Positions 12,501-24,337 of a stretch of 64,000 nucleotides of DNA are shown here, piece after piece. The DNA comes from Manis javanica (Eukaryota; Chordata; Mammalia; Pholidota; Manidae): positions 183,160,351 to 183,224,350 of the forward strand of contig NC_133156.1 of the NCBI RefSeq assembly GCF_040802235.1, in the 5' to 3' direction. The number at the start of each line of letters is the position of its first letter. The first letter of the stretch is position 1. The notes under the pieces were generated by a model that saw nothing but the letters and a program-made list of their open reading frames with translations, did no database searches and was not told the origin of the DNA. A program made the position numbers and the translations under genes.

Positions 12501-15495
12501 CTGACAACATCTGATTTATTTGTAAATCAGAAAGAAGGAAAGAGGAAGTGTGGTTACCCAGCATTTCCTGTCTGCCACTACACGATACTCCAGGTTCATT
12601 CTGTGTATTTCCTGCCCCAATCCTTGAATCAGCCTTTTCTCCAAAGAGCCCTGGTTCCTCTTTTGGAGAGTGGCATTAGGAGCCAAGATCTGGGGGCTGT
12701 GGGTGCTGCCGCTGTTGGGTGTCCTCACTCATTCTTGGCTGAGAGACCAAAGTGATGTGTGTATATACATCCAGTTGTTTTTTCCAAAGATCATCATGCC
12801 TGCAATATGGTCACAGGACTGGAGGGGGAAGACTAGAGACAGGGAGGATAGTTAGAATGAATTGAGGTAAAGCTGGGTGACACTGGCTAGCAAGGAGGCC
12901 TGCGAGGTGGGGATTGGAGTTGCTGCTGTTGGATTTGACATGGGGTGTGAATTCAGAACACATTGTACAGCCGGGTGTAGGTGCTCCACCATCCCACAAC
13001 AGCTGCCTCTCTCCAGCCCTGCCTCTGGCTGCCTCTGATTTCGCGTTAGTTCCAGAGAGTGGTGATCTGGTAGCTCCAAGCCTACAACCTCATGGCTCTG
13101 AAGTTTCAGAGGCAAGAACTTTTCTCTTTCAACAATTTCAACAAAAATCGAGCATTGGGTCATATGTTCATTTCTGAAGCAATAACATAGCTCAGGGAGA
13201 TGGGTTATGTTAATCAAGCCACAACCTCATTCCTGGGACTGGGAATTGGGCCTGGGTTTAGCCTCACGCCTACCAGACAGAGGGAAGTGTGAGGGAAGAG
13301 TGGTTCTCAAGCAAATCCCAGAGAGATGCCTGAAGAAGAAAGACTGTCGTCTCTCAGCTGCTTAGAGCTCCAGCTTCAGGCTCTAGATCTCTCCTTTCTG
13401 TCAAAACTGCTGGATCTAGCCAGTCCCTGAGGGACAGATGATTACCTGGTGTTGTTTGGGGTTGATATGGATGACTGAAAAACTTCTGGGCTGTCTGAAG
13501 CTTCAGGTCTGCCTCCTAAACGCATGACTCTATATCCTTCAGTAGGGACAGGAAAAACCAGTGTGTGAGAGGTCCTGGCCAATGAATGGTTCTGGTATTA
13601 ATGTATACAATGCCCATTTGATTTTTTCTGTCCAAAGAACAGAGAACCTTCTCATCAAGGATGTGGCCACCTCCAGGTGTTTCTTTCTTGCTGGCAGATG
13701 GTCCTCTGGGGCATAGATGGGGCCAAGTAAGAGGCAGTGAGGGGAGAAGTCCAGCTGGCCATGCCTGAGGCCACTGCAGCTAGAGGACAATGCCCCTCTC
13801 CTGGCCCAGCTCTGCTTTGGAGGTTCACTCAGCTTCTCAGGTGCTAGGAGGAATCATCAACCGAGTGGGCCGGGCCTGGGCCCTTTCTATGTGTGGGGAA
13901 ATAGAAACCAAGGAGGCCATTTCTTTTCTGTCACCACCCCAGGCCTCTTACAGGCCTGTGGGGAGGTACCTGTAGCAACACCCCTCCCACACGAGGGAAG
14001 GGGCTTGGTGGACACTCCTGGGGTCTCAGATAGGGCTGTTGACTGCTCCAAAATTGGGTACCTTCACTCTCCTCCTGTGCCCCTTCCTCTCAGGTCAGCT
14101 TTCCATGGACAGAAGGAAAAAGGCTGATGGATGGTGGCTCTGCACTGTATACACACATGCATGCACACACACACAATGCCTTAGCGTTGTGAACTGGGAG
14201 TCAGCAACCACCCTTTCCTCTCCCTGCAGATCAGCTGTGTACTCCACTAGCTGCTGGCTGAGTTGACAGGGGCCATCCATGACACAGCCCCTCCCAGACC
14301 CAAGCTGCCCCCAGGCCCAGCCTCAGGAGGAGGCACTTCCAGTATGGCCTAACTGAATTAGTGCTCAGGAGCCTATCAGAGGCTGGCTCCAGGATTTGGC
14401 AAAAAGCTGTGGGAACAGGACATGGAGACACTGAGGATGAAAACAGGAAAGAGCATCACAGTATGGATGGAACAAGCCATTTGCAAGGTTGTAACTCACA
14501 TCTTGTAAATGCGTTATCAGTGAGATAGGGCACAAATATGTAATTAGAGTTTAATGAGTTAAAGAAAATGTGATCCATTCTGATAAGATTCTAACCACCC
14601 GAAGTAATGGGGGACCAAGGAATAAGAATCGGCCATCATCCCTAGAGGATGACTTAGGGAGGGGTTCCTTGACCATCCAGTGGGAATATCAATCCTGTTC
14701 AGCTGGTCGCTGCAACAGGGGTGGGGACTGATGGCTTGCACAGCTCCACTGGGACCCCTTACTTCTTTGCCTTCTGAGCCCAGGCCCACAAGCAGCATGA
14801 GGCCCCTGAAGCAGTATTTGCTCCTCCTGGAAGTTACAGTCTCACTGAAATGCTTTTCACATTGGCTTACCTGTCAGATTTTACATTAGTTCCAAACTTT
14901 ATCAACCCTGGAGCATGGATCCCATCAGCTAGAGGTGAGGTCTTGGATCAAGTTGGGTCCTATCTGGTGTTTTCTAACATTATTTCTGACACCAAATGTG
15001 TGGTATGTTCTGACACCAACCAGTTCTCTAGCATCAGCTGGGTTCCTACAATTCAGTTCTGACACAAACTCCGGGAGCCAACACAGATCCCACTGGTGAA
15101 AGGCTCAGTCCCACAAGACCACCTCTAAGTGGGATGTCTAGGTAACTCACACTTCTGCCTGTAAGACCGCAAAGCTAGGGGCTCCTACTGTCCCTCTCAT
15201 GTTCAGTAATTCAGTAGTAGGACTCACAGAACTCAGAAAAACACTATAGTTATTCTTACAGCTTATAATAAAGGATACAAATGAACAATCAGATGGCGAG
15301 GTACACAGGGCAAGGTCCAGACAGGTCCAGAGCCCAGGAGACTCTCTTTGTGGAGTAAGGATGCAATACCCTCCTAGCACATATACATGGATGTATTCAT
15401 CAACCAGGAAAATCCTTGAAAGTTCTTGAATTTCTCTTGATGAGCTTTTGTAATCTAATCTCCAGGCCCTCTCCCATACCCGGAAGTCAGGGATG
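12501..15495. other. Intergenic sequence without recognised gene
   Basis: Mostly non-repetitive sequence with a short CA run at 14162-14174. I looked for exons of the C-type lectin neighbour CD207, which lies upstream of CLEC4F in human, and saw none. Open frames are all under about 125 codons, overlap on both strands and lack splice or domain support. Confidence 0.5.
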
Positions 15496-15500
15496 AGGGT

Positions 15501-15748
15501 TGAAGGCAAATTCTGGAGCCCTAAGACACTCCACCCCTTAAGATCCAAGCACCAACAGTCAGATGGTTACACCACCCCTTAAGATCCAATCACCAACACA
15601 GACACACCCTACCCCTACTCCTTAAAAACACGCTTCCTCACCCACGAGCTCTCTCTCCACCTAGAGACAGCCATTCAATCTCTTGTGTGGGTCCGTGCCT
15701 CCCTGAGTTATCTCAGGGTAGGGAGGGTCTCAGTGAGATACCCTTTCA
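15501..15748 (+). repeat. 5' LTR of the class I provirus
   Basis: A 248-bp LTR. A TATA-like TTAAAAA lies at 15622-15628. The poly(A) signal position reads ATTCAA (15673-15678), degraded relative to ATTAAA in the 3' LTR. It carries a tandem duplication of 41-bp period: 'ccaccccttaagatccaa' occurs at 15531-15548 and again at 15572-15589. The 3' LTR has it once. Confidence 0.88.
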
Positions 15749-15749
15749 A

Positions 15750-15767
15750 TGGTGCCATGACTCGGAT
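15750..15767 (+). promoter_or_regulatory. Primer-binding site, tRNA-His type
   Basis: TGGTGCCATGACTCGGAT begins one base after the 5' LTR. It differs at one position from the tRNA-His 3'-end complement that names the HERV-H group (established knowledge, recalled). It would prime minus-strand DNA synthesis. Confidence 0.8.
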
Positions 15768-16165
15768 TGAGGCTCTCCCATTGATCTTGCTCTTCCTCCA
15801 GGAATTTGAGCTGCCTTGGGAGCCCTCACTCCCTGATCCTCCTCCATGAACCCACTTTCCATCTCCCTGGTCACTCAATTTCCCACCCAACATAGGCCTT
15901 CAATTTGGCAAATGCCCCTGTGGAACCCGGGAAGTGACCACTGAGCGTTTGGGAGGTTGGGGGCAGGAGAACCTCCAGCCACAGCCTTCACAGCCACGGT
16001 TGATCCCCATAGTCTACCCTTCTCTGCCTCCCCATGGTGAGAATACTCATTCACTGAGGCCCAGTCTCCCTTTATCTACTCGTAAAATCCTGGTACCAGG
16101 TACCAAGCCTCCTCGGCGTTTTTCGCCTCGACCATCTGGTTAGAGGTGGTGATGACCCCATAGCC

Positions 16166-17816
16166 ATGTCTGGTCTTCTCCTCAACCTTTCCCTATTGCT
16201 CTGGGATGCCTTTGCGATCTGTCAACAGTCTCATTCTCACCATGGGACCTGGCCCTTACATCCCCATGGACTCGCCGCTGGGATGTTACTCTATAATCTC
16301 AAATCCCTCCGCCTTACTCCCGACCTCAAACCTTTCAAGCTTATTCATTACTGTAATGAGGTCTGGTCACAATATTCTCTAGATAATCAGTCCAAGTGGC
16401 CACCCAATGGCTCTTTAGATCCTAATATTCTCTGAGATTTATATAACTTCTGTGAGCATATGGGCAAGTGGAAAGAGATTCCTTATATCCAGCCTTCCTC
16501 CTACCTCTGAACCAAGTCCTCTGTCTTCCTTGCAATCCTAAACACCTACTGCTCTCCTTAAAGTCCTCATCCTCCAACAAAACAGATCCCACTACATCCT
16601 CTGACTTTGACCCCACTGACGAACCCCCACCCTACCAACCCCAAATCCCTATGGCACCTCCTCCTCCTCCTCCTCAACCACCCAGTCCATCCCGTGCCGC
16701 TGCAGAAACTGCCTAGCCTCCTCCCCCTCAACCCCCCCAGGCATTCCACCACAAGCTCCCATTATGCCGCCTCCTCAATTACATCCAGTTCCCCTCCCAT
16801 CCCGAGATTCCCTACCAAGTCCCCAGCTACTTGCTCTTGTACCCAAGTCATAGCCCCACTATGAGAGGTAATGGGCACAGAAGGAGTTGTTCAAGTCCAT
16901 GTCCCTTTCTCCCTCTCTGACCTGTCCCAAATAGAAAAGAGATTGGGCTCCTTCACCTCCAACCCAGCCACTTACATAAAGGAGTTCAGTACCTGACCCA
17001 ATTGTATGATCTAACCTTTCATGACGTACACCTGATTCTCTCCAATACCCTCCTACCCGAGAAGCGCAGGCTAGTCTGGGAACAGGCTAAAACATGCTGA
17101 TGAAATCCACCAAACCACACCCACTCACCCTATTGGTGCTGAGGCAGTTCCCAATTGAGACCCCCCACTGGGATTACAACACCCCCAGGGGAGTCATTAG
17201 CCAAGATCAATTTATCACTTGTCTCATGGCAGGTCTCAAGAAGTCAGCCAATAAAGCTATCAATTATGAGAAACTCCAAGAAATTATCCAAGATAAAATG
17301 AAAATCCTTCTATGTTCCTAGACCATCTTACTAAAGCCTTTCTACAAGTATACCAATTTAGACCCTGAAACCCCAGATGGGAGACAACTACTTATGACTT
17401 ACTTTTTCTCCCAGAGCTTCCCCGACATAAAGGCTAAGTTTAAATGCCTGGAGAAGGGACCCTTGACTCCTCAGGCAGAAGTCCTGGCAGTAGCCTTCAG
17501 GGTATACAATGGAAGAGATGATAAAGCCTATAAACAAAAATACCAAATAATGGCTGAGGCCTTCCAGCCTGCCTCAACCACTGGTATCCAGGTAACCCCA
17601 CTTCTCAAGAAACAACCAGGTCCATGTTTTAAATGTGGCCTATTGGGACACTGGGCTAGAGCTTGCACAAATCCCCGGAAGCCCTCCAGTCCATGCCCAA
17701 AATGCCATCAGGAGGGACATTGGGCTGTTGACTGTCCTCACACACCGAGAGGTGCCAGGCCATCCACCTCGGACAACCCACCTATGGACCTTCTAGGTCT
17801 GGCCACCAATGACTGA
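16166..17816 (+). pseudogene. Provirus gag (matrix, proline-rich, capsid, nucleocapsid), broken
   Basis: Gag builds the retroviral core. The matrix-like part is open at 16166-16435 and ends in a stop. A proline-rich linker follows in another frame (16468-16716). Capsid pieces include 17094-17321. The last segment, 17394-17816, ends in the nucleocapsid with two CCHC zinc knuckles: 'CFKCGLLGHWARAC' (17625-17666) and 'CPKCHQEGHWAVDC' (17694-17735). Typical gammaretroviruses have one knuckle; two are a feature I associate with HERV-H/F-like class I elements. It ends in TGA (17814-17816), in frame with the protease that follows. At least three frame changes or stops make it non-functional. Confidence 0.82.
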
Positions 17817-20800
17817 GGGGGCCTGGGACTCCCACATCCAGCTACTAACATCACTTTGAGGGAGCCTAGGGTGGTCATTGTGGTAGCAGGCAAGCCCATC
17901 TCCTTCCTATTAGACACTGGAGCTACTTACTCAGTCCTGAAGGAGTTCTGGGGGCCCACCTCCCTCTCACAGTCCTCTATAGTCAGGGTAGAGGGCACAG
18001 CTTATCAACCTTTACAAACTCCCATGCTTCACTGCATCTTTAAGGGCATTGCTCTCTTTCACTCCTTTCTGGTAATTCCCCATTGCCCAGTTCCCCTTAT
18101 GGGAAGGGACCTATTGTCTAAGCTAGGGGCCTCCATCACCTTTAACCTTAGCCCACACCTCAACCCCGACTCACCTTCGATCCCTTTTCTACTTGCTCTC
18201 CAAACCATTCCAGACCCACCTCCCTCCCCTTTCCCCTTACCCCCTTGTCAAGTTAACCCCATACTGGGATACCTCTACCTCCTCCATTGCCACCTGCCCA
18301 CCCATAACCATCAAACTCAAAGACCCTACCTCCTTCCCCTCACAATCTCAATGCCCCTTACCTCTCAAAAGCCTATTGGGTTTACAACCCATCATCCAAG
18401 AGCTCCTACAAAAAGGCCTTTTGAGACCAGCCAATTCTCCTTATAACACCCCGATACTGGCTATCAAAAAACTTAATGGCTCTTATAGGCTAGTTCAAGA
18501 TTTAAGGATTATCAATGCAGCTGTTATTCCAATCCATTCAGTAGTCCCTAATCCCTATACTTTATTATCCACTATCCCCACCTCTTCTACTCAGTTCTCT
18601 GTCCTCAACCTCAAAGATGCATTCTTCATGATCCCCCTCCATCCCAACTCTTGAGACCTTTTTGCTTTGACATGGATGGATCCCATCACCCAAACCTCTA
18701 TCAGTTAACCTGGACAGTCCTTCCTCAAGGCTTCAGGGATAGTTCCCACCTCTTTGGACAAGCCTTGGCACAAGACCTCAAATCCCTCACTCTCTCAGGC
18801 TCTACTCTTCTTCAATATGTTGATGATCTTCTCTTATGCAGTCCCTCCTTACAAACCTCTCAGCAAAATACTATTGTCCTTCTCAACTTTCTCTCAAAAC
18901 ACAGGTATTAGGTCTCGCCTTCCAAACTCCAACTTTCCACCTCTGACATAACTTACTTAGGGGTTCTACTTACCCCTGGCCATAAAGCCACTACCTTAGA
19001 CAGAAAGAAACTCATTCAAAACATACCCATTGCCCATACAAAAGATGAAGTCCTCTCCTTTCTAGGACTCACTGGGTTTCTCCACTCATGGAGTCCCAAT
19101 TTCTCCCTCCTAGCCACTCCCCTCCATGCAGCATCCCGAGGATCCACTTTGGAACCTCTCCTAACACCCATAAAGAAGCCCTCTCATGCACTTCAAGCAG
19201 CTCTTTTCCAAGCCCCTGCTCTCCATCTCCCTGATCTCATGCGCCCCTTCTTCCTGTTCATCTCAGAAAATCAAGGGTTTGCTCTGGGAATCCTAGGCCA
19301 CAGGCTATGGCCCTTCCTTGCCCCTGTTGCTTATTTTTCAAAATGGCTGGACCCCACCATTCAGGGATGGGCCCTCTGTCTGTGGACTCTGGCTGCAGCC
19401 GCCATCTTCATACAAGAATCAAAGCAGCTCACTTTTGGATCATCCACCACTGTCCTTTCTCCTCACCGTCTTTCTGAACTCCACACCTACAGGGGCTTAC
19501 AGACTCTTCCCCCTTGTAGGATTCTGTCACTTCAAGTAGCTCTGATCGAGATACTTCCATCAAATTTGAAGTCTGCCCTCCCCTCAGTCCTTCTACTCTT
19601 CTCCCACTTCCTACCAAATCACGGGAAAAAATAGAATCTTCCCCTGACTCTCATAGCTGCCTACAAATCCTAGATGAGTTACTACCCTGTCCTTCTCATA
19701 TCCAGGAGGGAGCTCTCCCTCAGGCCACACATACTTGGTTCATCAACAGTAGTTCTTTTATCCATGAGGGTGTCCATCGAGCCAGATATGCCATTATCTC
19801 CCTTGATCAAACTATTGAGGTAAAGCCCCTTCCCCCTAACACCACAAACCAACAGGCGGAATTAATTGCCCTCACCTGTGCTTATACCTTAGCAGAGGGA
19901 AGTTCACTTACCATCTACACTGATTCCAAGTATGCCTTCCATATCTTACTCTCCCATGCAGCAATCTCGAAAGAAAGGGGACTCGTCAATATCAAGGGCC
20001 GCTCCATTACCAATGCTAACTACATCATACAACTATTAGAAGCTTCATACCTACCACCTGCCATAGGCCTAGTAGTACACTGCCGCTCTTATCAATCAGA
20101 TCAATCTTTCATCCCTCAGGGAAATAACAGAGCTGATGAAGCAGCCAGACGGGCAGCAATGATTTCTATAATAGGTGCTCTCACTTCTATGCCTAATGAT
20201 CCCTCTTCTGCTGACTAAATCACCTTCTACTAAAGCCATACTCTCCTATCTACACAACCTATTTCATCCTAATCTCCAATCTTGACAACACTTTCTAAAA
20301 ACCCACCTACCTCTCTCCTCTTCAGACATTACCTTTCTAAAAACACTTACCGCTTCATGTGAAATCTGCCAAAAGGCCAATCCTAATTCACCTTCTCAAC
20401 CTCCTTCTTTTCCCACTCATCAAGCACAGGGACTCATTCCTGGGACCAACTGGCCGTTTGACTTCACTCATATGCCCTCAGTAAAGCGCTACCGATACCT
20501 TCTAGTACTGGTAGACACATTTTCAAGTTGGGTTGAAGCCTTTCCTACAACCAACAAATGAGCTCAGACAGTGCCCACCATTTTGTTATCAGAGATCATC
20601 CCCCGTTTTGGAGTACCTACTTCCTTACAATCAGACAATGGCCCTGAATTTATCTCCCAAGTTTCCCAGACAACTGCTAAAGCTCTTAATATCCCCTGGC
20701 ATTTCCATATCCCATACCATCCGTAATCCTCAGGTAAGGTGGAGAGAACCAACCGAACTCTGAAATCCATCCTTACCAAACTATCCATAGAACTCCATCT

Positions 20801-20900
20801 CAACTGGACAAAGCTTCTCCCTTTAGCTCTGCTCCGACTCCGGGCTCTACCTAAAAAGCCGCCTCACTTTCTCCTTTCCAGCTCATGTATGACTGCCCTA
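17817..20900 (+). pseudogene. Provirus pro-pol (protease, reverse transcriptase, RNase H, integrase), broken
   Basis: Protease is open from 17856 with the catalytic 'LLDTGATYS' (D at codon 20). Reverse transcriptase continues in a shifted frame (18193-18654; 'LVQDLRIIN'), then 18651-18911 with 'LPQGF' and the catalytic 'YVDDLLLC'. RNase H lies at about 19655-20217 ('TDSKYA', 'ADEAAR'); its first catalytic aspartate position reads Asn in 'WFINSSSF'. Integrase (about 20220-20900) keeps a 'CEICQKA' zinc half-site and 'QSDNGPEF', but stops at 20281 and inside 'YHP*SSGKVERT' break it. The order is standard for class I pol. Frameshifts and stops rule out an active enzyme. Confidence 0.85.
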
Positions 20901-21419
20901 TGCTTCCTCCAGGTCTTAACTCTGAAACCCCCACTCTTCCTTCTCATCTTATATCTCCACTACTCCAACATATCTGCTCTCTACTATGGTCCCATGCTGA
21001 CCTCTACATGCCAAAGCCTCATGACCCTCCCTCTTCTACTTTTTATCAACCCAGAGATTCAGTCCTCCTCTCTTCTAACCAGGACCATCACCCCTAACTC
21101 CCAAATGGCAGGGACCCTATCAAGTGGTCCTATCCACTCCTACTATAGTCGAACTTACAAAATTTCCTCACTGGATCCACAACTCCCATATAAAACCCTT
21201 TATCTCATCCTCTCCCCTTCCTCTGAACCTCCCGCAGATTCCTACTCCTCCATCCCAGTGGGACCACTTACCCCTTCAACTCCACAGACTACAAATCCTC
21301 CAGGAACTACTCTACAACCCAAACAGGACCTCTCTGAATCCAGTTTTCATCTTGGCCTACATCTCTTCCAGCCATCCCTGAACACCACACCCCCGAAGAT
21401 ACAAAAGGATAAGTACAAC

Positions 21420-23163
21420 ACCTACATAATTTTACTCATTTCCTATGAGCCCGAACTTATATTACTTTGCTCATTTCCTAGCCATCTTATTAGAAGAACT
21501 TCCCCAATACTCACCCTCTACCCCCTTACATGTAATAATTCAAGATTTATGGCTGCAGGGAACCCTTCCAGACTTCTCCTCAAACGAAATCACTACCTTT
21601 TCCTCATGTATTCTCTTACTTCAAGCATTATTCTCTTAATAACACATACTCACTCAACCTCTAACCCTATGGTTCAAACCCTTGCCACATACCTCAATCA
21701 AACAATCTCTCACACAGTCCGAATCATCCAAACCTTTAACAGAACTATCTAACCCCCTTGCTGGGTCTGTCTTCACCTTTCTCAGTTAGCAGACTCAGCA
21801 ACCCCTGCTCCCTTAACAGCCTGGATCAATACCTCAGCAGGACTTCACTTCATCGAAACAGCAAACCCCAGGGGCACAGCCCTAGCTGAGGGATCAGACA
21901 TCAGACTACCCGGAGCACTAAAAAGCATTAGACAAACCTTGAAAACCCACCAACTTCCCCAATGAGCCGTTATCGGCCCATCCCAAATTAACTGCATATG
22001 ACCCATCCTGCCCCCTTGTGCATTTCTCGAGCCCAACAAGACCACTATATTCCAGTAGGCTCTCTAGATCCTTCCCTCTGCAAACACACCCTTCAACTCC
22101 TTCCACCACCAAACCACCATAATACTAACCAACTAGGAGCTCTCTTAAGAGTCCCTGGATATCACTCTTTCCAAGGCAGTCTAAATGCCACCACATCCCA
22201 ATATTGCCAAGACAGAGGAAAAGACCCCCTAAAGGACACTCCCCTAGCTCATAGGGGAAACCAAGAATGCAAACAACTCAACATACCCGAAGGTAGAATC
22301 TTCTTAAACCAAAAATATGCAACTCTCAGCCAAGAAAGTCTAGCCAAGATACAACCAGCCTCACCTCTATCCTCTCTAACAGTTGCAGCATTAAGCTCCT
22401 CTTTTCAAATATGGCATAAATTTCAGGCAGTCCAACATTTACTCCCCAAATCACCCCCAGATCTCCTCCTCTTGTCCTGCTTTGACCTCATAGGATGTCT
22501 ACCCTTGGAAACAGGCATCTTTTGGGTATGTGGAGATAGAGCATATGCCTGCTTGCCAACCAATTGGACCGGGACTTGTACTCTAAGTCTCCTTACTCCC
22601 ACCCTTTCCTTAAGCCACACCTGACCTACCCATTCCTGTCTCCCCTATAACCCACATCAGAGTGCGCTGTGTTGTACACTTAGTTCCCCTAATCGCTACC
22701 CTAGGAATAATCATGGGTACGGTATAGGAATTGGAGCTCTAGGAATATCCCTTTCATAATTCTCTAAACTATCAAGGGAACTCACAAAAGGGCTAAAAGA
22801 AGACTCTAACCAATTAGAACACCTGCAAGATCAAGTAGACTCTCTAGCCTCAGTTGTTCTCCAGAACCGCAGAGGTCTAGACCTCCTTACAGCTGCGCAA
22901 GATGGCACATGTGCCCTACTCCAAGAACAATGCTGCTTCTACACCAACAAATCCGGTCTCGTCCCGGATGGCGCAAAACGCCTCTGTGAACAAGCCTCCA
23001 AACTTCTAGAAAACTCCCTAACAATTCGTTCCCTTACCCCTTCAATTGGCTCCTGCCCCTCCTAGCCCCTATTACCTTTATTATTATTATTCTCTTTTTC
23101 CTTCTCTGCTTCATTAACCTATTCCAAAAATTCATTCAAAATCAAATTTCAAAAAACTTCTAA
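21420..23163 (+). pseudogene. Provirus env (surface and transmembrane), broken
   Basis: A surface-subunit segment is open at 21998-22624 (208 codons) with several Cys and Asn-X-Ser/Thr sites. The transmembrane part follows in pieces at about 22690-23163. It has a Gly/Leu/Ile-rich fusion-peptide region near 22715, a helical stretch, the 'LQNRRGLDLL' segment, a CX6CC motif (about 22910-22936) and a hydrophobic anchor (about 23040-23130). Env normally drives entry. Here stops and frame changes separate surface and transmembrane parts, and no continuous product exists. Confidence 0.8.
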
Positions 23164-23377
23164 CCATACTGTCAACCACTGGCTCCTCCCGGACTATCAA
23201 AGCCTTCTCACGAAGAATAATGAAACAAGCCATGATGACATCACGAATCATCTCAAGATGCCCGCCCTTCCCCAACTCTACAGCAATGGCCTTGCTAATC
23301 CCAAAATCTGTGCCCCCTTCCAGCAGGAAGTAGCTAGAGAATTAGACTCTATGCCCAGTTCCCCAGAGGCCCCTATT

Positions 23378-23398
23378 AAGAAAAGAAAAAGATGGGAA
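23378..23398 (+). promoter_or_regulatory. Polypurine tract of the provirus
   Basis: A 21-base A/G run with a single T, abutting the TG of the 3' LTR. This is where plus-strand primer is made in retroviruses. Confidence 0.8.
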
Positions 23399-23592
23399 TG
23401 AAGGCAAATTCTGGCGCGCTAAAATGCCCCACCCCTTAAGATCCAATCACCACTGCAGAACACACCCTACCCCTACTCCTTAAAAACATGCTTCCTCTAC
23501 CTCTACCTCTACCTCTTTCAGCCATTAAAATCTCTTGGGTGGGTCCGTGCCTCTCTGAAGGGTAGGGAGGGTCGTGGCAAGATACCCTTTCA
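23399..23592 (+). repeat. 3' LTR of the class I provirus
   Basis: A 194-bp LTR with TTAAAAA near 23480-23486 and an intact ATTAAA poly(A) signal at 23524-23529. It contains about 3.7 copies of CTCTAC (23495-23516), absent from the 5' LTR, and lacks the 5' LTR's 41-bp duplication. Confidence 0.88.
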
Positions 23593-24185
23593 AGGGTGGG
23601 GTTTGAACAGTGGGAGTTGGGACCAGCTCTTATTCCCAAAACTATAAACTCAGGCATGCTCAAAAGGCGCTTGTTGTAAGTAACAAAAGACAGTTCTATT
23701 ACTCAGGAAATTCCAAAGGTTTTAGGAGTCCTGTGTCAAGAACCAGGACCAAACATATATTTTTATTCTACCACAGACTCCTGTCGTGCCAGTTGTGAGG
23801 TCCTGAATGGGCAGCAAGTCACCCCAGCCCTTCCTACCTGATTTCCTGTTACTTAGGGGGTCTGGAGCTAGGATTAAGAGTCAGCCATGCATCGCAAGGG
23901 TTTTTTTCTGCAAAGCTGAGAAGGAACTCCAAACCCTTCCTAAGCGGCCCAGTGAAAAGGTGTTTGTGACTTTGGGACAGAGGCAGGCGTTTGAGGGCTA
24001 TGCTGGAGAGCGGGGGTTGGCATTTCGGTCCTCAGGCGGGAGCAAGGGCTGGAGCTGATGGGGAGTGGAAGGGGCTAGGCTCCGAGTGACGCCTGAGAGC
24101 CCCAGGGTAGGGCCCCAGGGGTACTTCCTCAGAGTCAGGAGGGGAGGGAGGCGGAGCCTCGCAGTGCTCAGGACCTGGGGGAGCA

Positions 24186-24191
24186 TATAAG
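24186..24191 (+). promoter_or_regulatory. CLEC4F: CLEC4F TATA box
   Basis: TATAAG within 'gcatataagtcc' lies 91 bases upstream of the CLEC4F start codon. It predicts transcription starting around 24215. It is the only good TATA match near exon 1. Confidence 0.6.
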
Positions 24192-24276
24192 TCCCGATAT
24201 GTCAACTTCACTTCCCATCCCTGACGCTCTAGGACAGCACCTTAGGGGCCCTGGCAGGGAGCAGAAGGAAGCAGAG

Positions 24277-24337
24277 ATGAACTGTGAGACGGTCCACTTC
24301 CGCACAAACAGCCAGAGCGTCTCCCTGCACCCTTCAG
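24277..24337 (+). CDS. CLEC4F: CLEC4F exon 1 (coding part)
   Basis: Encodes the first 20 residues ('MNCETVHFRTNSQSVSLHPS') and one base of codon 21. The donor is CAG|GTGAGG. An upstream in-frame ATG at 24199 is rejected because it lies only about 8 bases after the TATA box, upstream of the expected transcript start. Confidence 0.9.

Larger units (their letters stand above)
15501..23592 (+). mobile_element. Complete class I (HERV-H/F-like) endogenous provirus, inactivated
   Basis: An 8.1-kb provirus with both LTRs (15501-15748 and 23399-23592), each starting TG and ending CA. It is flanked by a perfect 5-bp target-site duplication, AGGGT (15496-15500 and 23593-23597). The primer-binding site matches the tRNA-His type. 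Order is gag, pro, pol, env, polypurine tract. Class I membership is supported by gag and pro lying in one frame separated by a single stop, by the 'LQNRRGLDLL' segment and by CX6CC in the env transmembrane part. Every gene is interrupted. It lies in the same orientation as CLEC4F and ends about 0.6 kb upstream of it. Confidence 0.9.

Noticed and set aside
12501-15495. Possible CD207 (langerin) exons
   Set aside because: No WIGL-type, EPN or WND lectin motif was seen in any frame.
20739-21752. 337-codon open frame inside the provirus
   Set aside because: It runs through the integrase end and the pol-env junction, with Leu/Ser/Pro-rich translation in a non-viral frame for most of its length; not a real protein.
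24199-24276. Upstream in-frame ATG for CLEC4F at 24199
   Set aside because: It lies 8 bases after the TATA box, upstream of the likely transcript start, and lengthens the tail unlike the family.
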